From Epilithonimonas tenax DSM 16811 (GTDB taxonomy: Bacteria > Bacteroidota > Bacteroidia > Flavobacteriales > Weeksellaceae), in the NCBI RefSeq assembly GCF_000428485.1, contig NZ_AUAA01000017.1:1-64000 (forward strand): DNA of 64,000 nt, read 5' to 3'. Made by a program: the position numbers and the translations under genes. The first letter of the stretch is position 1, and the number at the start of each line of letters is the position of its first letter. This document shows positions 34,649-43,592 of the stretch, one piece after another. The notes under the pieces were generated by a model. That model saw only the letters and a list, made by a program, of their open reading frames with translations, did not search any database and had not been told where the DNA came from.

Positions 34649-36337
34649 ATGAAAAAAGTTCTATACGTAGCTTTGCTTTTATCCATAACGGTTAGAGCAC
34701 AATACACAGATATCAATATCGTTAAAGAAGTGAAAGTAAAAGATAAAGGTGTGGTGATTTCTGCGCATCCTTTGGCAAGTGAAGCGGGAGCAAAAATGCT
34801 GAAACAAGGCGGAAACGCTTTCGATGCGGTCATTGCAACGCAGTTGGCTTTGGCTGTCGTTTACCCTCAGGCCGGGAACATCGGCGGCGGCGGATTTCTG
34901 GTCGCAACGACCGCAGAAGGGAAAAAACTAGCCTTGGATTACCGCGAAACCGCACCGTCAAAAGCTTCTTTCGATATGTATTGGGACAAACAGGGAAATG
35001 CCAACACAGATCTTTCCCAATACGGTCGGTTGGCAGTTGGTGTTCCGGGCAGTATCTCTGGCATGTTCGTGACTTTGAAATATGCCAAACTGCCTTTTGC
35101 AAAATTGATAGAACCGGCAATAGATCTGGCAGAAAAAGGTTTTGCGATTACGGAACAAGAAGCCGCGCTGCTTAATGCTCACAAAGCAGATTTCTTGAAG
35201 AACAACAAGAACAAAACTGTTTTTGTCAAAGATCAGGATTGGAAAATAGGAGATCTGCTCATCCAGAAAGAACTGGCAGAGACTTTGAGAAGAATCCAGA
35301 AGGGTGGCGAAAAAGAGTTCTACCAAGGTAAAACCGCCGATTTAATTCTTGCTGAAATGAAACTGGGCAATGGAATCGTTCAATCCCAGGATCTTAAAAA
35401 CTATAAAACAAAAGAAAGAAGCCCATTGGTTTTTGATTACAAAGGTCATCAGATCGTCGCAATGCCTTTGCCGTCAAGTGGCGGAACATTGCTCGCTCAA
35501 ATGCTGAAAATGTCAGCCTTCGAAGATCTTTCCAAATACCAGCAAAACTCAGCCGAAGCCGTCCAGATTATGGTAGAAGCGGAGCGGAGAGCTTTTGCTG
35601 ACAGAGCAGAATATATGGGTGATCCGGAGTTTATCCAGGATAAAACACAGCTGCTAATCTCAGACGAATATCTGAAAAGCCGTTGGAAATCCTTCAACCC
35701 AAAACAAGCAACACCAAGTAAAGATGTCGGCAATATCATCAATCCCAATCCAAAAGAAAGTATGCAAACAACACAGATTTCAATTTTGGACAAATTTGGA
35801 AATGCCATTTCTGTAACCACCACGCTCAACGGCTATTACGGAAGCAAGACCGTCGTTTCTGGCGCAGGATTTTTCCTTAATAACGAAATGGACGATTTTT
35901 CCATAAAACCAGGCGTTCCCAATATGTTTGGTGCAGTAGGAGGAGAAGCGAACAAGATAGAACCTGGCAAAAGAATGTTGTCTTCTATGACGCCCACTTT
36001 GGTTTTGAAAGATAACAAAATTAAAATCGTTGTTGGCACGCCAGGTGGAACCACGATTCCGACCTCCGTTTTTCAGGCAATTGTTGGTGTTATTGATTTT
36101 AAACAAAATGCGAACTTCTCTGTCAATGCTCCAAAATTCCACCATCAGTGGTTGCCGGAAACTATAAAAGTGGAAAGTAATTTCCCTGAAACAACAATCA
36201 AAGCGCTGGAGCAGAAGAATTACAAATTCGAAAAGATCAAGCAAATCGGAAGAACAGAAATGATTGTGATAGATGATAATAAAACGGTTCACGCTGTTGC
36301 GGACGGGAGAGGTGATGATTCTGTGGGAGTGGAGTAA
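34649..36337 (+). CDS. ggt: Gamma-glutamyltransferase
   Basis: 562 residues with a signal peptide (MKKVLYVALLLSITVRAQ), so periplasmic or exported. The family frame is intact: VVISAHPLASEAGAKMLKQG, GNIGGGGFLVA and the conserved DYRETAP. The self-processing site is at Thr374 in MQTTQISILDKFGN; the residue after the two threonines is Gln where most members have His. The oxyanion segment SSMTPTLV and VVGTPGGTTIP are present. The precursor cleaves itself into large and small subunits and releases or transfers the gamma-glutamyl group of glutathione and related peptides. Transcribed alone, followed by a large hairpin. Confidence 0.95.
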   Translation: MKKVLYVALLLSITVRAQYTDINIVKEVKVKDKGVVISAHPLASEAGAKMLKQGGNAFDAVIATQLALAVVYPQAGNIGGGGFLVATTAEGKKLALDYRETAPSKASFDMYWDKQGNANTDLSQYGRLAVGVPGSISGMFVTLKYAKLPFAKLIEPAIDLAEKGFAITEQEAALLNAHKADFLKNNKNKTVFVKDQDWKIGDLLIQKELAETLRRIQKGGEKEFYQGKTADLILAEMKLGNGIVQSQDLKNYKTKERSPLVFDYKGHQIVAMPLPSSGGTLLAQMLKMSAFEDLSKYQQNSAEAVQIMVEAERRAFADRAEYMGDPEFIQDKTQLLISDEYLKSRWKSFNPKQATPSKDVGNIINPNPKESMQTTQISILDKFGNAISVTTTLNGYYGSKTVVSGAGFFLNNEMDDFSIKPGVPNMFGAVGGEANKIEPGKRMLSSMTPTLVLKDNKIKIVVGTPGGTTIPTSVFQAIVGVIDFKQNANFSVNAPKFHHQWLPETIKVESNFPETTIKALEQKNYKFEKIKQIGRTEMIVIDDNKTVHAVADGRGDDSVGVE

Positions 36338-36419
36338 AAAAAGAAGGAAATAGAATTGATGAGAATGTATCAATTTGGTCAAAATGATTTTCCGCAATCC
36401 GAAAGGACTTGATTTGACG

Positions 36420-36490
36420 AAATTTTCAAGGCATTTTTTGGCCCTTTCGACTTGGGAAACAGAAAAATGTCTTGAAAATTTTATTTTTTA
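36420..36490 (+). terminator. Long hairpin after ggt
   Basis: A 19-bp stem with one G-T pair (36420-36438 with 36463-36481) and a 24-base loop, then a T-rich stretch. Much longer than a usual terminator. Confidence 0.55.
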
Positions 36491-36739
36491 ATTGTTTTTA
36501 GACGGACTCCTTAATTATGAAAATTTTGTATCATCTATTCACATCATTTTTTTTGATGATGCTGAGATTTTAGAAATTAATAAATCTCGCTAGCGCCAGC
36601 GTTCTGCTAGTGTTTCCTGTAAAAACCGAAAACAAAATAAAAAATACCCACTAAAAAGTTAAGGCTTCCTCCTTTTATTTTGTGATTGCCAGGCATATAT
36701 CCAAATAAGGACAATTAATAAATTAAATTGACAACCGTT

Positions 36740-36766
36740 CCGGTCCCTGAGCGTAGTCGAAGTGAA
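36740..36766. repeat. Short REP-like motif (CTGAGCGTAGTCGAAG)
   Basis: Contains CCTGAGCGTAGTCGAAGTG, a motif I know as frequent in intergenic DNA of Bacteroidota. Only one copy is in the window, so its repeat nature rests on prior knowledge. Confidence 0.4.
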
Positions 36767-36771
36767 AAACA

Positions 36772-36798
36772 AAAGGCTTCCAAAATCTGGAAGCCTTT
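36772..36798 (-). terminator. Terminator of rny
   Basis: An 11-bp perfect stem (36772-36782 with 36788-36798); on the minus strand it is followed by TTTGTTTTT. Confidence 0.8.
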
Positions 36799-36821
36799 CA
36801 TTATTTATATTAAAATCAATC

Positions 36822-38393
36822 TTATCTTGCGATATTCACAGATCTTGTTTCTCTGATCACAGTCACTCTTACTTGTCCTGGATAAGTCAATTCGTTCTGA
36901 ATCTTCTCAGAGATGTCGTAAGATAGTTGGTGCGCATTTTCGTCATTCACTTTTCCGCTTTCTACCATTACTCTTAGTTCTCTTCCCGCCTGGATAGCAT
37001 AAGCGCTGGAAACACCGTCAAAACTTAGCGCGGCTGCTTCAAGATCTTTCAGTCTTTGGATGTAAGATTCCAAAACTTGTCTTCTTGCACCTGGTCTTGC
37101 GCCTGAGATGGCATCGGCCACCTGGATGATCGGTGATAGGAGAGAGGTCATTTCAATTTCGTCGTGGTGAGCACCAATAGCGTTGATCACTTCGGCATTC
37201 TCACCATATTTCTCTGCCCACTGCATTCCCAGAAGTGCGTGTGGCAATTCGGATTCCTGCTCTGGTACTTTTCCGATATCGTGTAGTAAACCGGCTCGTT
37301 TCGCTAGTTTTACATTCAGTCCCAGTTCCGCTGCCATTGTTGCTGCGATGTTGGCTACTTCTCTGGAGTGCTGGAGTAAATTTTGTCCGTAAGAAGAACG
37401 GAATTTCATTCTACCTACCACTTTTACCAATTCTGGGTGCAGACCGTGGATTCCAAGATCAATGATGGTTCTTTTACCAACTTCGATGATTTCTTCCTCG
37501 ATTTGTTTTCTGGTTTTCTCCACCACTTCTTCGATTCTCGCAGGATGTATTCTACCATCTGTTACCAATCTGTGTAGGGACAACCTGGCGATTTCTCTTC
37601 TCACAGGATCGAAACAGGAAAGAAGAATGGCTTCTGGTGTATCATCTACAATGATTTCTACACCTGTTGCAGCTTCCAAAGCACGGATGTTTCTACCTTC
37701 ACGGCCGATGATTCTACCTTTGATCTCATCAGATTCTATATTAAATACAGAAACCGAGTTTTCTACTGCCTGCTCTGTTCCAATTCTCTGGATGGTCTGG
37801 ATCACGATCTTTCTGGCTTCACTTTTCGCATTGAGTTGCGCTTCCTCCATAATACTTTGAACGTGTGCAGATGCTTTGGTTTTAGCTTCTGCTTTCAAAG
37901 ATTCTACCAATTCGTTTTTCGCTTCTTCTGCAGAATAATTGGATATTTTTTCCAGCATTTCTACTTTTTGAGCCGTTGCAACTTCCAGATCCTGTTGTTT
38001 TTTCTGAACAACTTCTAATTTTTTTTGATAATCTGCAATTTGTCTTTCCAGGTCTTTTTCCAATTTTCCAGCTTTACTAAGCTCGTCATTCAGTTTGTTT
38101 TCTTTGTCTTTGGTACGTTTCTCAGATTCCTGCATTTTTCTCTCACGCGATTGGATGTCTGCATCGTGCTGTGATTTCAGCTCCATAAACTTTTCTTTTG
38201 CCTGGAGGTGCTTTTCTTTTCTTACAGCTTCTGATTGTACATTGGCTTTTTCTATAATGTTTTCGGCTGTTTTTTTTGCATCTTCTATGACGAACTGTGC
38301 TTTTGTATTGAGGGAACTTTTTCCGAATAAAAGTCCAGAAACCGCTCCTACGATAAGTGCAACGACACCGATAATAATGGTAATTGTGTCCAT
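36822..38393 (-). CDS. rny: Ribonuclease Y
   Basis: 523 residues in the standard order. An N-terminal membrane anchor (about 4-24, [20 protein letters not shown]) is followed by a long Lys/Glu/Gln coiled coil (about 35-190), a KH domain ([20 protein letters not shown], about 225-245) and an HD domain with the metal-binding [20 protein letters not shown] and GAHHDEIEM. RNase Y is a membrane-bound endonuclease that starts mRNA decay in organisms lacking RNase E-type turnover. It lies downstream of zapA and the 6S-like RNA on the same strand. Confidence 0.97.
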   Translation of the reverse strand: MDTITIIIGVVALIVGAVSGLLFGKSSLNTKAQFVIEDAKKTAENIIEKANVQSEAVRKEKHLQAKEKFMELKSQHDADIQSRERKMQESEKRTKDKENKLNDELSKAGKLEKDLERQIADYQKKLEVVQKKQQDLEVATAQKVEMLEKISNYSAEEAKNELVESLKAEAKTKASAHVQSIMEEAQLNAKSEARKIVIQTIQRIGTEQAVENSVSVFNIESDEIKGRIIGREGRNIRALEAATGVEIIVDDTPEAILLSCFDPVRREIARLSLHRLVTDGRIHPARIEEVVEKTRKQIEEEIIEVGKRTIIDLGIHGLHPELVKVVGRMKFRSSYGQNLLQHSREVANIAATMAAELGLNVKLAKRAGLLHDIGKVPEQESELPHALLGMQWAEKYGENAEVINAIGAHHDEIEMTSLLSPIIQVADAISGARPGARRQVLESYIQRLKDLEAAALSFDGVSSAYAIQAGRELRVMVESGKVNDENAHQLSYDISEKIQNELTYPGQVRVTVIRETRSVNIAR

Positions 38394-38723
38394 AAATTTA
38401 TATATATGTTGAGTTTATTTGTTTTACAGTACAATGTAAACAGTACAGTGTACAAAGACTTCTCAGGTCTTTTTAATTTTAATAATTATAATTTTTACTC
38501 ACACACTTTTTACATCTTACGTTGTGCTAAGTCCATGAAAAAAACCTACAACAGTTCAGTTATAGAGTAAACTCCATAAAAACACGATTTGAACTGATTT
38601 TCATTCTCTGTAATCTGCGCAAGGCAGCACGCCATCAAATGAACTTTCGTCCGGTAATTTTTAATTGTTGAGTTTACTTCTTTGTGTTAGAACTATTGTA
38701 GGCAGCTTGTAATTTGAAAAATT
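38394..38723. other. Intergenic region between rny and zapA
   Basis: 330 bases without a protein gene. On the minus strand, after zapA, comes the 6S-like RNA (38538-38705). Then follows an AT-rich part with a small hairpin (AAAGAC/GTCTTT, around 38454-38473) and repeated TGTAC units in inverted arrangement (38426-38456), which may be a regulatory dyad for rny. Confidence 0.65.
38538..38705 (-). ncRNA. ssrS: 6S RNA candidate (6S-Flavo-like)
   Basis: On the minus strand the sequence folds into the 6S plan. The closing helix is 13 bp with one G-U pair (38690-38702 with 38545-38557). Next come an internal loop, a second perfect 9-bp helix (38670-38678 with 38566-38574), and a wide asymmetric bubble (29 and 12 bases). 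Above it stand a third helix (38635-38640 with 38587-38592) and a GC-rich tip (CTGC/GCAG). Seven T follow the closing helix, as in a terminator. The place directly after zapA is where 6S RNA lies in many bacteria. 6S binds the housekeeping RNA polymerase by imitating an open promoter. Confidence 0.7.
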
Positions 38724-39011
38724 TTATTTTTCCAATTGCTCTAGGAGTGCATTGATTTTCATCACGCGCTCGTTTGTATTTTTAATATTTTTCTCATTGT
38801 TTAAAGAATAAACTTCTGCGTTGGTCCCGAGTTTTAAAACACACATGGCGAGTGCATCCTGTTTGTCTCTCACATCGAAACTAGCTTCGAAGTCCTTTAT
38901 CATACTTTCTATCTGCTTACCCACTTTCCGAAGGGTTTCTTCTTCGGCTGCTGGTACGTTCAGCGGATAATTCCGCCCGGCAATATTTATAGTTATTCTT
39001 CTGAAATCCAT
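38724..39011 (-). CDS. zapA: Cell division protein ZapA
   Basis: 95 residues, a normal length. It begins MDFRRITINIAGRNYPLNVP, the beta-strand head that matches ZapA, and continues with the EEETLRKVGKQIESMIKDF helix and a long coiled coil ending NALLEQLEK. ZapA bundles FtsZ filaments at the division site. The upstream coiled-coil gene ends two bases before it, and the 6S-like RNA follows it, so the order on the minus strand is coiled coil, zapA, 6S-like RNA, rny. Confidence 0.92.
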   Translation of the reverse strand: MDFRRITINIAGRNYPLNVPAAEEETLRKVGKQIESMIKDFEASFDVRDKQDALAMCVLKLGTNAEVYSLNNEKNIKNTNERVMKINALLEQLEK

Positions 39012-39013
39012 AG

Positions 39014-39316
39014 TTATAAGCCGGTGTTTTGTAATTCAGAAACGCACATATCTATTTCTTTTACCAATCTGTTGATGTGATTTTTCATCAGTCGGTTGTG
39101 TTCTGCGTTTCCGGATATTGCTGAATAAAGTTTTAATTCCTTGTTTTCTTCTGCTAAGATCTGGTTTCTTCGTTTCTCTTCCATGTATTCCTCCTTCACC
39201 TTTTGTAGCTCCTCAGACGTTTCTGCATGTTTGTCCGAAAGATTCTTAAACTTTTTATACAGATTGAGGATCTTTTTTTCTAAAACAGAAAAGTTGCTTT
39301 CTAATTCGCTTAACAT
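39014..39316 (-). CDS. Coiled-coil protein upstream of zapA (ZapB-like by position)
   Basis: 100 residues, almost all heptad-patterned coiled coil (MLSELESNFSVLEKKILNLY, then SEELQKVKEEYMEEKRRNQI), with a C-terminal NHINRLVKEIDMCVSELQNT. No membrane segment or signal. Two bases separate it from zapA. Its size, coiled-coil nature and partner suggest a division factor of the ZapB kind, but sequence similarity to ZapB cannot be claimed. A similar gene sits here in related genomes. A -7 box TATTTTTG lies upstream on the minus strand (39342-39349). Confidence 0.75.
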   Translation of the reverse strand: MLSELESNFSVLEKKILNLYKKFKNLSDKHAETSEELQKVKEEYMEEKRRNQILAEENKELKLYSAISGNAEHNRLMKNHINRLVKEIDMCVSELQNTGL

Positions 39317-39341
39317 AACCAGAATTAAATTCTAACTTTTA

Positions 39342-39349
39342 CAAAAATA
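39342..39349 (-). promoter_or_regulatory. -7 box for the coiled coil-zapA operon
   Basis: TATTTTTG on the minus strand, 25 bases upstream of the first ATG, fits TAnnTTTG. No convincing -33 TTG is seen, so support is partial. Confidence 0.4.
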
Positions 39350-39488
39350 GGAAAAATTAATGATGATTTAACACGATATTTGTCTTTTGTGAGATATGAG
39401 TTGCTTCTGTTTGATTTATAACGAATTAACTTTAGCAAAATCATTCAAAAGGTAGTAGAACTGTAACTTATCGCTGTCTCGGTGGTCC

Positions 39489-39513
39489 AAAAAAAAGAGC
39501 TTTAAAAAAGCTC
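39489..39513 (-). terminator. Terminator of ubiE-porT
   Basis: GAGCTTT (39497-39503) pairs with AAAGCTC (39507-39513); the minus strand then runs into eight T. Confidence 0.75.
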
Positions 39514-39524
39514 AGTTTTATGTT

Positions 39525-40325
39525 TTATTCAAATTTCAGGACCAGCATAAATGCGCGGGTCTGCATTGTAGAAATGGCGGGTGTCCAATAGGGCGGGGTT
39601 GTGGCATTGTCCTGTACCAACTCGTTGTTCGTAAAGAATGTACCGCGAATACCTGGTGTGAACTTAAAACGACTGAAGTAAAACTGAATTCCAATCTCTG
39701 CACTCCATCCGAAGTTATGGGTCGTTGTACGGAAAATATTCTGCTGATTATCATCCGTTGATGTTTGGTTTGACTGGAGATTCACCAAATAATTAATTCC
39801 TGCTGCGGCGTATGGGCGCGAGTTGTACCAGCGCTCACCGTGTACTTCCAGCATCACCGGAATGTCAACGTAAGTAGATTTTACGATTTTCTTGATTTGC
39901 TCTTCACCTGGTTCTAAAATCGGGGTGAAGGGAAGATTGTAGGTGGTTCCGCCAGCATATTGGCTGTTGTGGTCAAAGGTATTGAAGGTCAAGTCTCTTT
40001 GTACGAAATGCAAGCCTGGTTCTATCCTTAGATCAAGATACTCGTTGAGTCTCATTTTTCCAATCAAGCCTGCGCCGAAACTATAGGCCGTTTTTGATTC
40101 TACCAGATTCTGATTGCCATCCATTCCAAAAACAGGGCTTAAAACCATCTTATAATCAAAATTGTTAGCAGCAAGATAAAATCCGTAGCTGAATTTCTTC
40201 AAATCAAAGTCTTCCAGATTGTCTGGTCTGTCCTTGGTTCTGAAAAGATTATTGAAAGTCTGAGCGTGAAAATTACTGCTCAACAGTACTGCAAATGATA
40301 AAATCTTGATAAATCGCTGCTTCAT
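39525..40325 (-). CDS. porT: Type IX secretion/gliding protein PorT (SprT)
   Basis: 266 residues with a signal peptide (MKQRFIKILSFAVLLSSNFHAQ). The mature part is an eight-stranded outer-membrane barrel of the PorT type, with alternating aromatic strands such as KFSYGFYLAANNFDYKMVLS and GLHFVQRDLTF, and a C-terminal strand ending FMLVLKFE (terminal aromatic as in barrel proteins). PorT is needed for type IX secretion and gliding in flavobacteria. It lies one base after ubiE; this ubiE-porT pairing is conserved in Flavobacteriia and supports the call. Confidence 0.85.
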   Translation of the reverse strand: MKQRFIKILSFAVLLSSNFHAQTFNNLFRTKDRPDNLEDFDLKKFSYGFYLAANNFDYKMVLSPVFGMDGNQNLVESKTAYSFGAGLIGKMRLNEYLDLRIEPGLHFVQRDLTFNTFDHNSQYAGGTTYNLPFTPILEPGEEQIKKIVKSTYVDIPVMLEVHGERWYNSRPYAAAGINYLVNLQSNQTSTDDNQQNIFRTTTHNFGWSAEIGIQFYFSRFKFTPGIRGTFFTNNELVQDNATTPPYWTPAISTMQTRAFMLVLKFE

Positions 40326-40326
40326 G

Positions 40327-41052
40327 CTATTTCGTAGCTTTATAAATGGTGGCTATTCCAAAACTCAATTTGGTGTATTCTACTTTTTTGAAACCTGTGT
40401 TCAGAAGAATGGTTTTCATTTTTTCTCCAAAAGGAAAAGCGTTTACAGAATCCGGAAGATAGGTGTAAGCACGGTTATCTTTGGAAACCAGACGCCCAAT
40501 TGCAGGCAAAATGTTTTTAAAATAAAACATATAAAATGGTCCCAGAAATCCTTCGACTTTTGAGAATTCTAAGATATAAATACTTTTGTTCTCTTTTACC
40601 ACTCTTCGTAATTCTGCCAATCCTTTTTCCAGATTTTCAAAATTTCTCACTCCAAATGCAACGGTAACGCCATCGAATTTATTGTCCTCGAAAGGAAGTT
40701 GTTCCGCATCGCCTTTCTGCATAGAGATTTTTCCATCCAGATTTTGCTTCCTGATTTTATCGATCCCAACGTTCAACATTTGCTGCGATAGATCCAGACC
40801 CACCACATCTGCATTGGTTCCTTTTTGTACCGTAATTGCCAGATCACCGGTGCCAGTAGCAACGTCCAAAACCAATTTTGGATCGTCTTTTTTCAGCATA
40901 TTCACCAATTTGTTTCGCCAAAGTACATCTATTTTCATAGATAAAACGTGATTCAGAAGATCATATTTTGGTGCGATATTGTCAAACATATCTTCTACCT
41001 GACTTTTTTTGCTGTATTCTGAGTTGTATGGTGTGACGTTGTTGTGTTCCAT
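40327..41052 (-). CDS. ubiE: Demethylmenaquinone methyltransferase (UbiE/MenG)
   Basis: 241 residues. SAM-binding motif LVLDVATGTGDLAITVQ (about 58-74), the GDAEQLPFEDNKFDGVTVAF block, FGVRNFENLEKGLAELRRV and the C-terminal YTYLPDSVNAFPFGEKM are all typical of UbiE. It makes menaquinone from demethylmenaquinone, the last step of the quinone pathway; Bacteroidota use menaquinone only. First gene of a two-gene operon with porT. A degenerate AT-rich repeat lies just upstream (41055-41093). Confidence 0.96.
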   Translation of the reverse strand: MEHNNVTPYNSEYSKKSQVEDMFDNIAPKYDLLNHVLSMKIDVLWRNKLVNMLKKDDPKLVLDVATGTGDLAITVQKGTNADVVGLDLSQQMLNVGIDKIRKQNLDGKISMQKGDAEQLPFEDNKFDGVTVAFGVRNFENLEKGLAELRRVVKENKSIYILEFSKVEGFLGPFYMFYFKNILPAIGRLVSKDNRAYTYLPDSVNAFPFGEKMKTILLNTGFKKVEYTKLSFGIATIYKATK

Positions 41053-41054
41053 TT

Positions 41055-41093
41055 TTATAATTGATGAGTGATAAATGATAATCGATGATTAAT
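41055..41093. repeat. AT-rich degenerate intergenic repeat
   Basis: ATAATTGATGAGTGATAAA here recurs near 56528-56546 upstream of serA, with an inverted related copy near 56580-56615. Recurring 'TGATAA' units at gene starts. Confidence 0.5.
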
Positions 41094-41129
41094 TAATTTT
41101 TTAATCAATGATTGCTTTAATTTTTAAAT

Positions 41130-41705
41130 CTACTTTAGCTGGTAATAGTTGTTGTAATAATTAATAAAATCCTGCTTTCTGAAGATTTTGGTTCTGCTTT
41201 CTACTTTCGCTACATTCTTTACAACGCGGTCATATTCTTCGTCCAGATTATAATAGAAATCCTCGGTATAAAGTTGATTGATCTTTTTGACATCACCAAG
41301 ATAATGCTTTTTATCGATTTCTATTCCCGGTTTTGCAGTGATCAATGAGTCTTTGTTGAGACCATATCCATAGTACTGATTGTTGACGTAATAGTCTTTA
41401 TTCGTAATGTTTAGTAATCCTCTGACTTTGTTGACTGTGAAAGCAGAATCGTAGATCAGTCTCTTGTTTTTATCAAAAACCTGGATTTTATTACTGCCTT
41501 TGTTAAGGTCAACTTTCAGATACTGACCGGCAGACAGGATATTTTCTGCACCATTGTTGATCTTGAAATAAAAAGTCTCCGGCGTAGGATTATCAACCAA
41601 ATAATAATTCTTTTTCGCCAAAAGCAAAAAGTAAATAGCAAATGCAAATCCCATTGCCAGCAAAGAAAAAATCAAACCTTTTGTAGAGGCGCTCAGATTT
41701 TTCAT
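41130..41705 (-). CDS. Membrane-anchored protein of unknown function
   Basis: 191 residues. One N-terminal helix (about 10-29, LIFSLLAMGFAFAIYFLLLA) and a periplasmic part rich in Asn and Tyr, with a putative beta-sandwich (FYFKINNGAENI, YLKVDLNKGSNKIQVFDKN) and a Tyr-rich end (DFINYYNNYYQLK). I recognise no family. It lies between ubiE and ribD on the same strand, with wide gaps on both sides, so it is probably expressed alone. Confidence 0.75.
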   Translation of the reverse strand: MKNLSASTKGLIFSLLAMGFAFAIYFLLLAKKNYYLVDNPTPETFYFKINNGAENILSAGQYLKVDLNKGSNKIQVFDKNKRLIYDSAFTVNKVRGLLNITNKDYYVNNQYYGYGLNKDSLITAKPGIEIDKKHYLGDVKKINQLYTEDFYYNLDEEYDRVVKNVAKVESRTKIFRKQDFINYYNNYYQLK

Positions 41706-41725
41706 ACGTCGATTTTATTGTTTTT

Positions 41726-41754
41726 AAAAAGGCCTCGCAAACGCCAGCCTTTTT
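41726..41754 (-). terminator. Hairpin between ribD and the 41130 gene
   Basis: AAAAAGGC (41726-41733) pairs with GCCTTTTT (41747-41754); the U run is part of the stem. Plausible terminator for ribD. Confidence 0.5.
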
Positions 41755-41851
41755 AGTTAAATTATAATAATCATTTTATTGAATGAAAATTATTATGATG
41801 GATGCGAATTTACGGATTTTTTTCCGAGCGCTGATTTTTATAATTCTGATA

Positions 41852-42889
41852 TTAATCAACACTTTGATTGGTAAAATATAAAACTTCGCATTCCTTCAAC
41901 TGTTCGCTTTTTTCTGGATTCCGATGGAAATCTGGTGCTTTGGTTCCGCTTTTCAGATTCAAATTTGGATTTTTGAAGATCAGTGTTTCATCCCAGAGAT
42001 TCTGGTCGATAAATTGCTGCAAGGTAAATCTGCCGCCTTCGATAATCACAGACTGGATTTGCAATTCGTATAATTTGTCTAAGATCTGCTGAACTGGATT
42101 TTCTTTTTCTATTTTGATGAATTGCAAATGTTTAGCTTCAGAATCTTTTACCGAATTGAAGATGATCGTTTCCGCTTCATCATTATAAATGTTAAAAGTA
42201 TCAGGAACTTCCAGATTAAAATCAATCAAAATTCTGACAGGATTACGGCCTTCTATTTCCCGTACTGTCAAACTTGGGTTGTCGTGGAGTGCCGTGTTTT
42301 TTCCAACCAAAATCGAGTGCTCTTCACTTCTCATCTGATGAACCAGTTGTTTGGAAAGTGAATTGCTGATTTGCGTAGGTTGATGATCCTTATCCATAAA
42401 ACCGTCTGCAGATTGCGCCCATTTTAGAATGATAAAAGGCCGTTTTTTCTCATGAAACGTAAAAAAACGTTTGTTGAGTTGTCTGGATTCGTTTTCCAGA
42501 ACGCTGGAGACTACTTCAATTCCTGCCTCGGTAATGATTTTTTTACCTTTTCCATTCACTTTGTCGTGGCTGTCCATTGCACCAATCACGACTTTTTTGA
42601 AACCAAGCTCTACAACTTTCAAAGCACAGGGTGGCGTTTTTCCAAAATGAGCGCAAGGCTCCAAAGAAACATAGATTGTTGATTCTGGAATCAGGTTTTT
42701 ATCGTCTTTTTTTACAGAATTGATGGCATTGATTTCTGCGTGCGGTTCACCCGCTTTTTGATGAAATCCTTCCCCAATGATTTTACCATGGTGAACAATG
42801 ACAGATCCTACCAAAGGATTCGGATATGTTTTGCCAAGAGCCTTTTGGGCTAATTCTATACACCGTCTGATGTAAACTTCGTCATTCAT
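41852..42889 (-). CDS. ribD: Bifunctional riboflavin biosynthesis protein RibD (deaminase/reductase)
   Basis: 345 residues. The N-terminal deaminase has the zinc ligands in HAEIN (His50, catalytic Glu52) and EPCAHFGKTPPC (Cys79, Cys88). The C-terminal reductase (about 145-345) opens RPFIILKWAQSADGFMD and has ILVGKNTALHDNPSLTVRE and the VIIEGGRFTLQQFID block. It performs the deamination and side-chain reduction steps to the pyrimidine precursor of riboflavin. No FMN riboswitch is visible upstream. Neighbour genes are not of the pathway. Confidence 0.96.
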   Translation of the reverse strand: MNDEVYIRRCIELAQKALGKTYPNPLVGSVIVHHGKIIGEGFHQKAGEPHAEINAINSVKKDDKNLIPESTIYVSLEPCAHFGKTPPCALKVVELGFKKVVIGAMDSHDKVNGKGKKIITEAGIEVVSSVLENESRQLNKRFFTFHEKKRPFIILKWAQSADGFMDKDHQPTQISNSLSKQLVHQMRSEEHSILVGKNTALHDNPSLTVREIEGRNPVRILIDFNLEVPDTFNIYNDEAETIIFNSVKDSEAKHLQFIKIEKENPVQQILDKLYELQIQSVIIEGGRFTLQQFIDQNLWDETLIFKNPNLNLKSGTKAPDFHRNPEKSEQLKECEVLYFTNQSVD

Positions 42890-42913
42890 TGATTGGATTT
42901 CTGACCTTTAAAA

Positions 42914-43561
42914 TTATTTTTTCTTTTTCTCAACCTCTGTTGGTTTGTAAGTCACTGGCGGGATTGCAGTGGTAATTGCGGCTTCCATGAGTCTGTTTCT
43001 TTCTTTTGATAGAGATTTGGCAGCGTATTTCAGATCGCCTGCTATTCTTTTGGAATAAGAAAAAATGATGAATGATTTCTTGCCGCCAATATCCATATTT
43101 TTGAATCTGTCCAAGTTGTACTCAGCATAAGGTTCTCCTTCGGCAGGAGTTTCAGTCGTAAGATAATCCACGATGATCTCTTTCCCGTCCGGACTTTCTG
43201 TTACATTGACGAAAGAATATTTGTCTTTGGATCTTCTTTTTTCAACAAATTCTACTTTTTGTTTGATGGCGGTTTCCATTTCAATTTCCTTATCAAAATA
43301 TGAAATGTTGATCAATTCCTTATAATTTGTAAGGACATCATCCCTCATTATATATTGTTGTTGCGCCCACGTTGCTGAGTTTTGTTTGCTCATTGCCAGC
43401 AAAAATTCATTTTCATTGAAAGTTAATGGTCCGGGGATGTTCAGCCGGTCAATGACTTCAACGGGAGCTGTAACGGCTTCTGCAGTTTTTATATCTTGTG
43501 AATACAACGTGGATGTAAAAGCTAAACCGAGCGAAATAGCAAGTAGATTTGTGATTTTCAT
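42914..43561 (-). CDS. Exported protein of unknown function
   Basis: 215 residues with a signal peptide (MKITNLLAISLGLAFTSTLYSQ). The mature protein is mixed alpha/beta (VEVIDRLNIPGPLTFNENEF, EIIVDYLTTETPAEGEPYAE, GGKKSFIIFSYSKRIAGDL) and ends in a basic tail EVEKKKK. No cysteines. It lies between nadE (32 bases upstream) and ribD on the same strand, so it may share the nadE transcript. I do not recognise the family; probably conserved in Chryseobacterium. Its closeness to gldB and nadE could mean a gliding/T9SS-linked role, but that is only a guess. Confidence 0.75.
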   Translation of the reverse strand: MKITNLLAISLGLAFTSTLYSQDIKTAEAVTAPVEVIDRLNIPGPLTFNENEFLLAMSKQNSATWAQQQYIMRDDVLTNYKELINISYFDKEIEMETAIKQKVEFVEKRRSKDKYSFVNVTESPDGKEIIVDYLTTETPAEGEPYAEYNLDRFKNMDIGGKKSFIIFSYSKRIAGDLKYAAKSLSKERNRLMEAAITTAIPPVTYKPTEVEKKKK

Positions 43562-43592
43562 ATGTTTCTGTTTCTTAATTGGTGTCTGGTTT

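Larger units (their letters stand above)
36338..36821. other. Gene-free gap between ggt and rny
   Basis: 484 bases without a credible gene. Contents: the 19-bp hairpin at 36420-36481, a short copy of a widespread flavobacterial motif at 36740-36766 (GGTCCCTGAGCGTAGTCGAA), and the rny terminator. Confidence 0.7.

Noticed and set aside
35780-36397. Open frame of 205 codons opposite ggt
   Set aside because: Antisense to an intact, well-conserved enzyme; the protein is Cys/His/Phe-rich nonsense.
41852-42960. FMN riboswitch in front of ribD
   Set aside because: The short upstream gap and the sequence around it lack the conserved FMN-element boxes.
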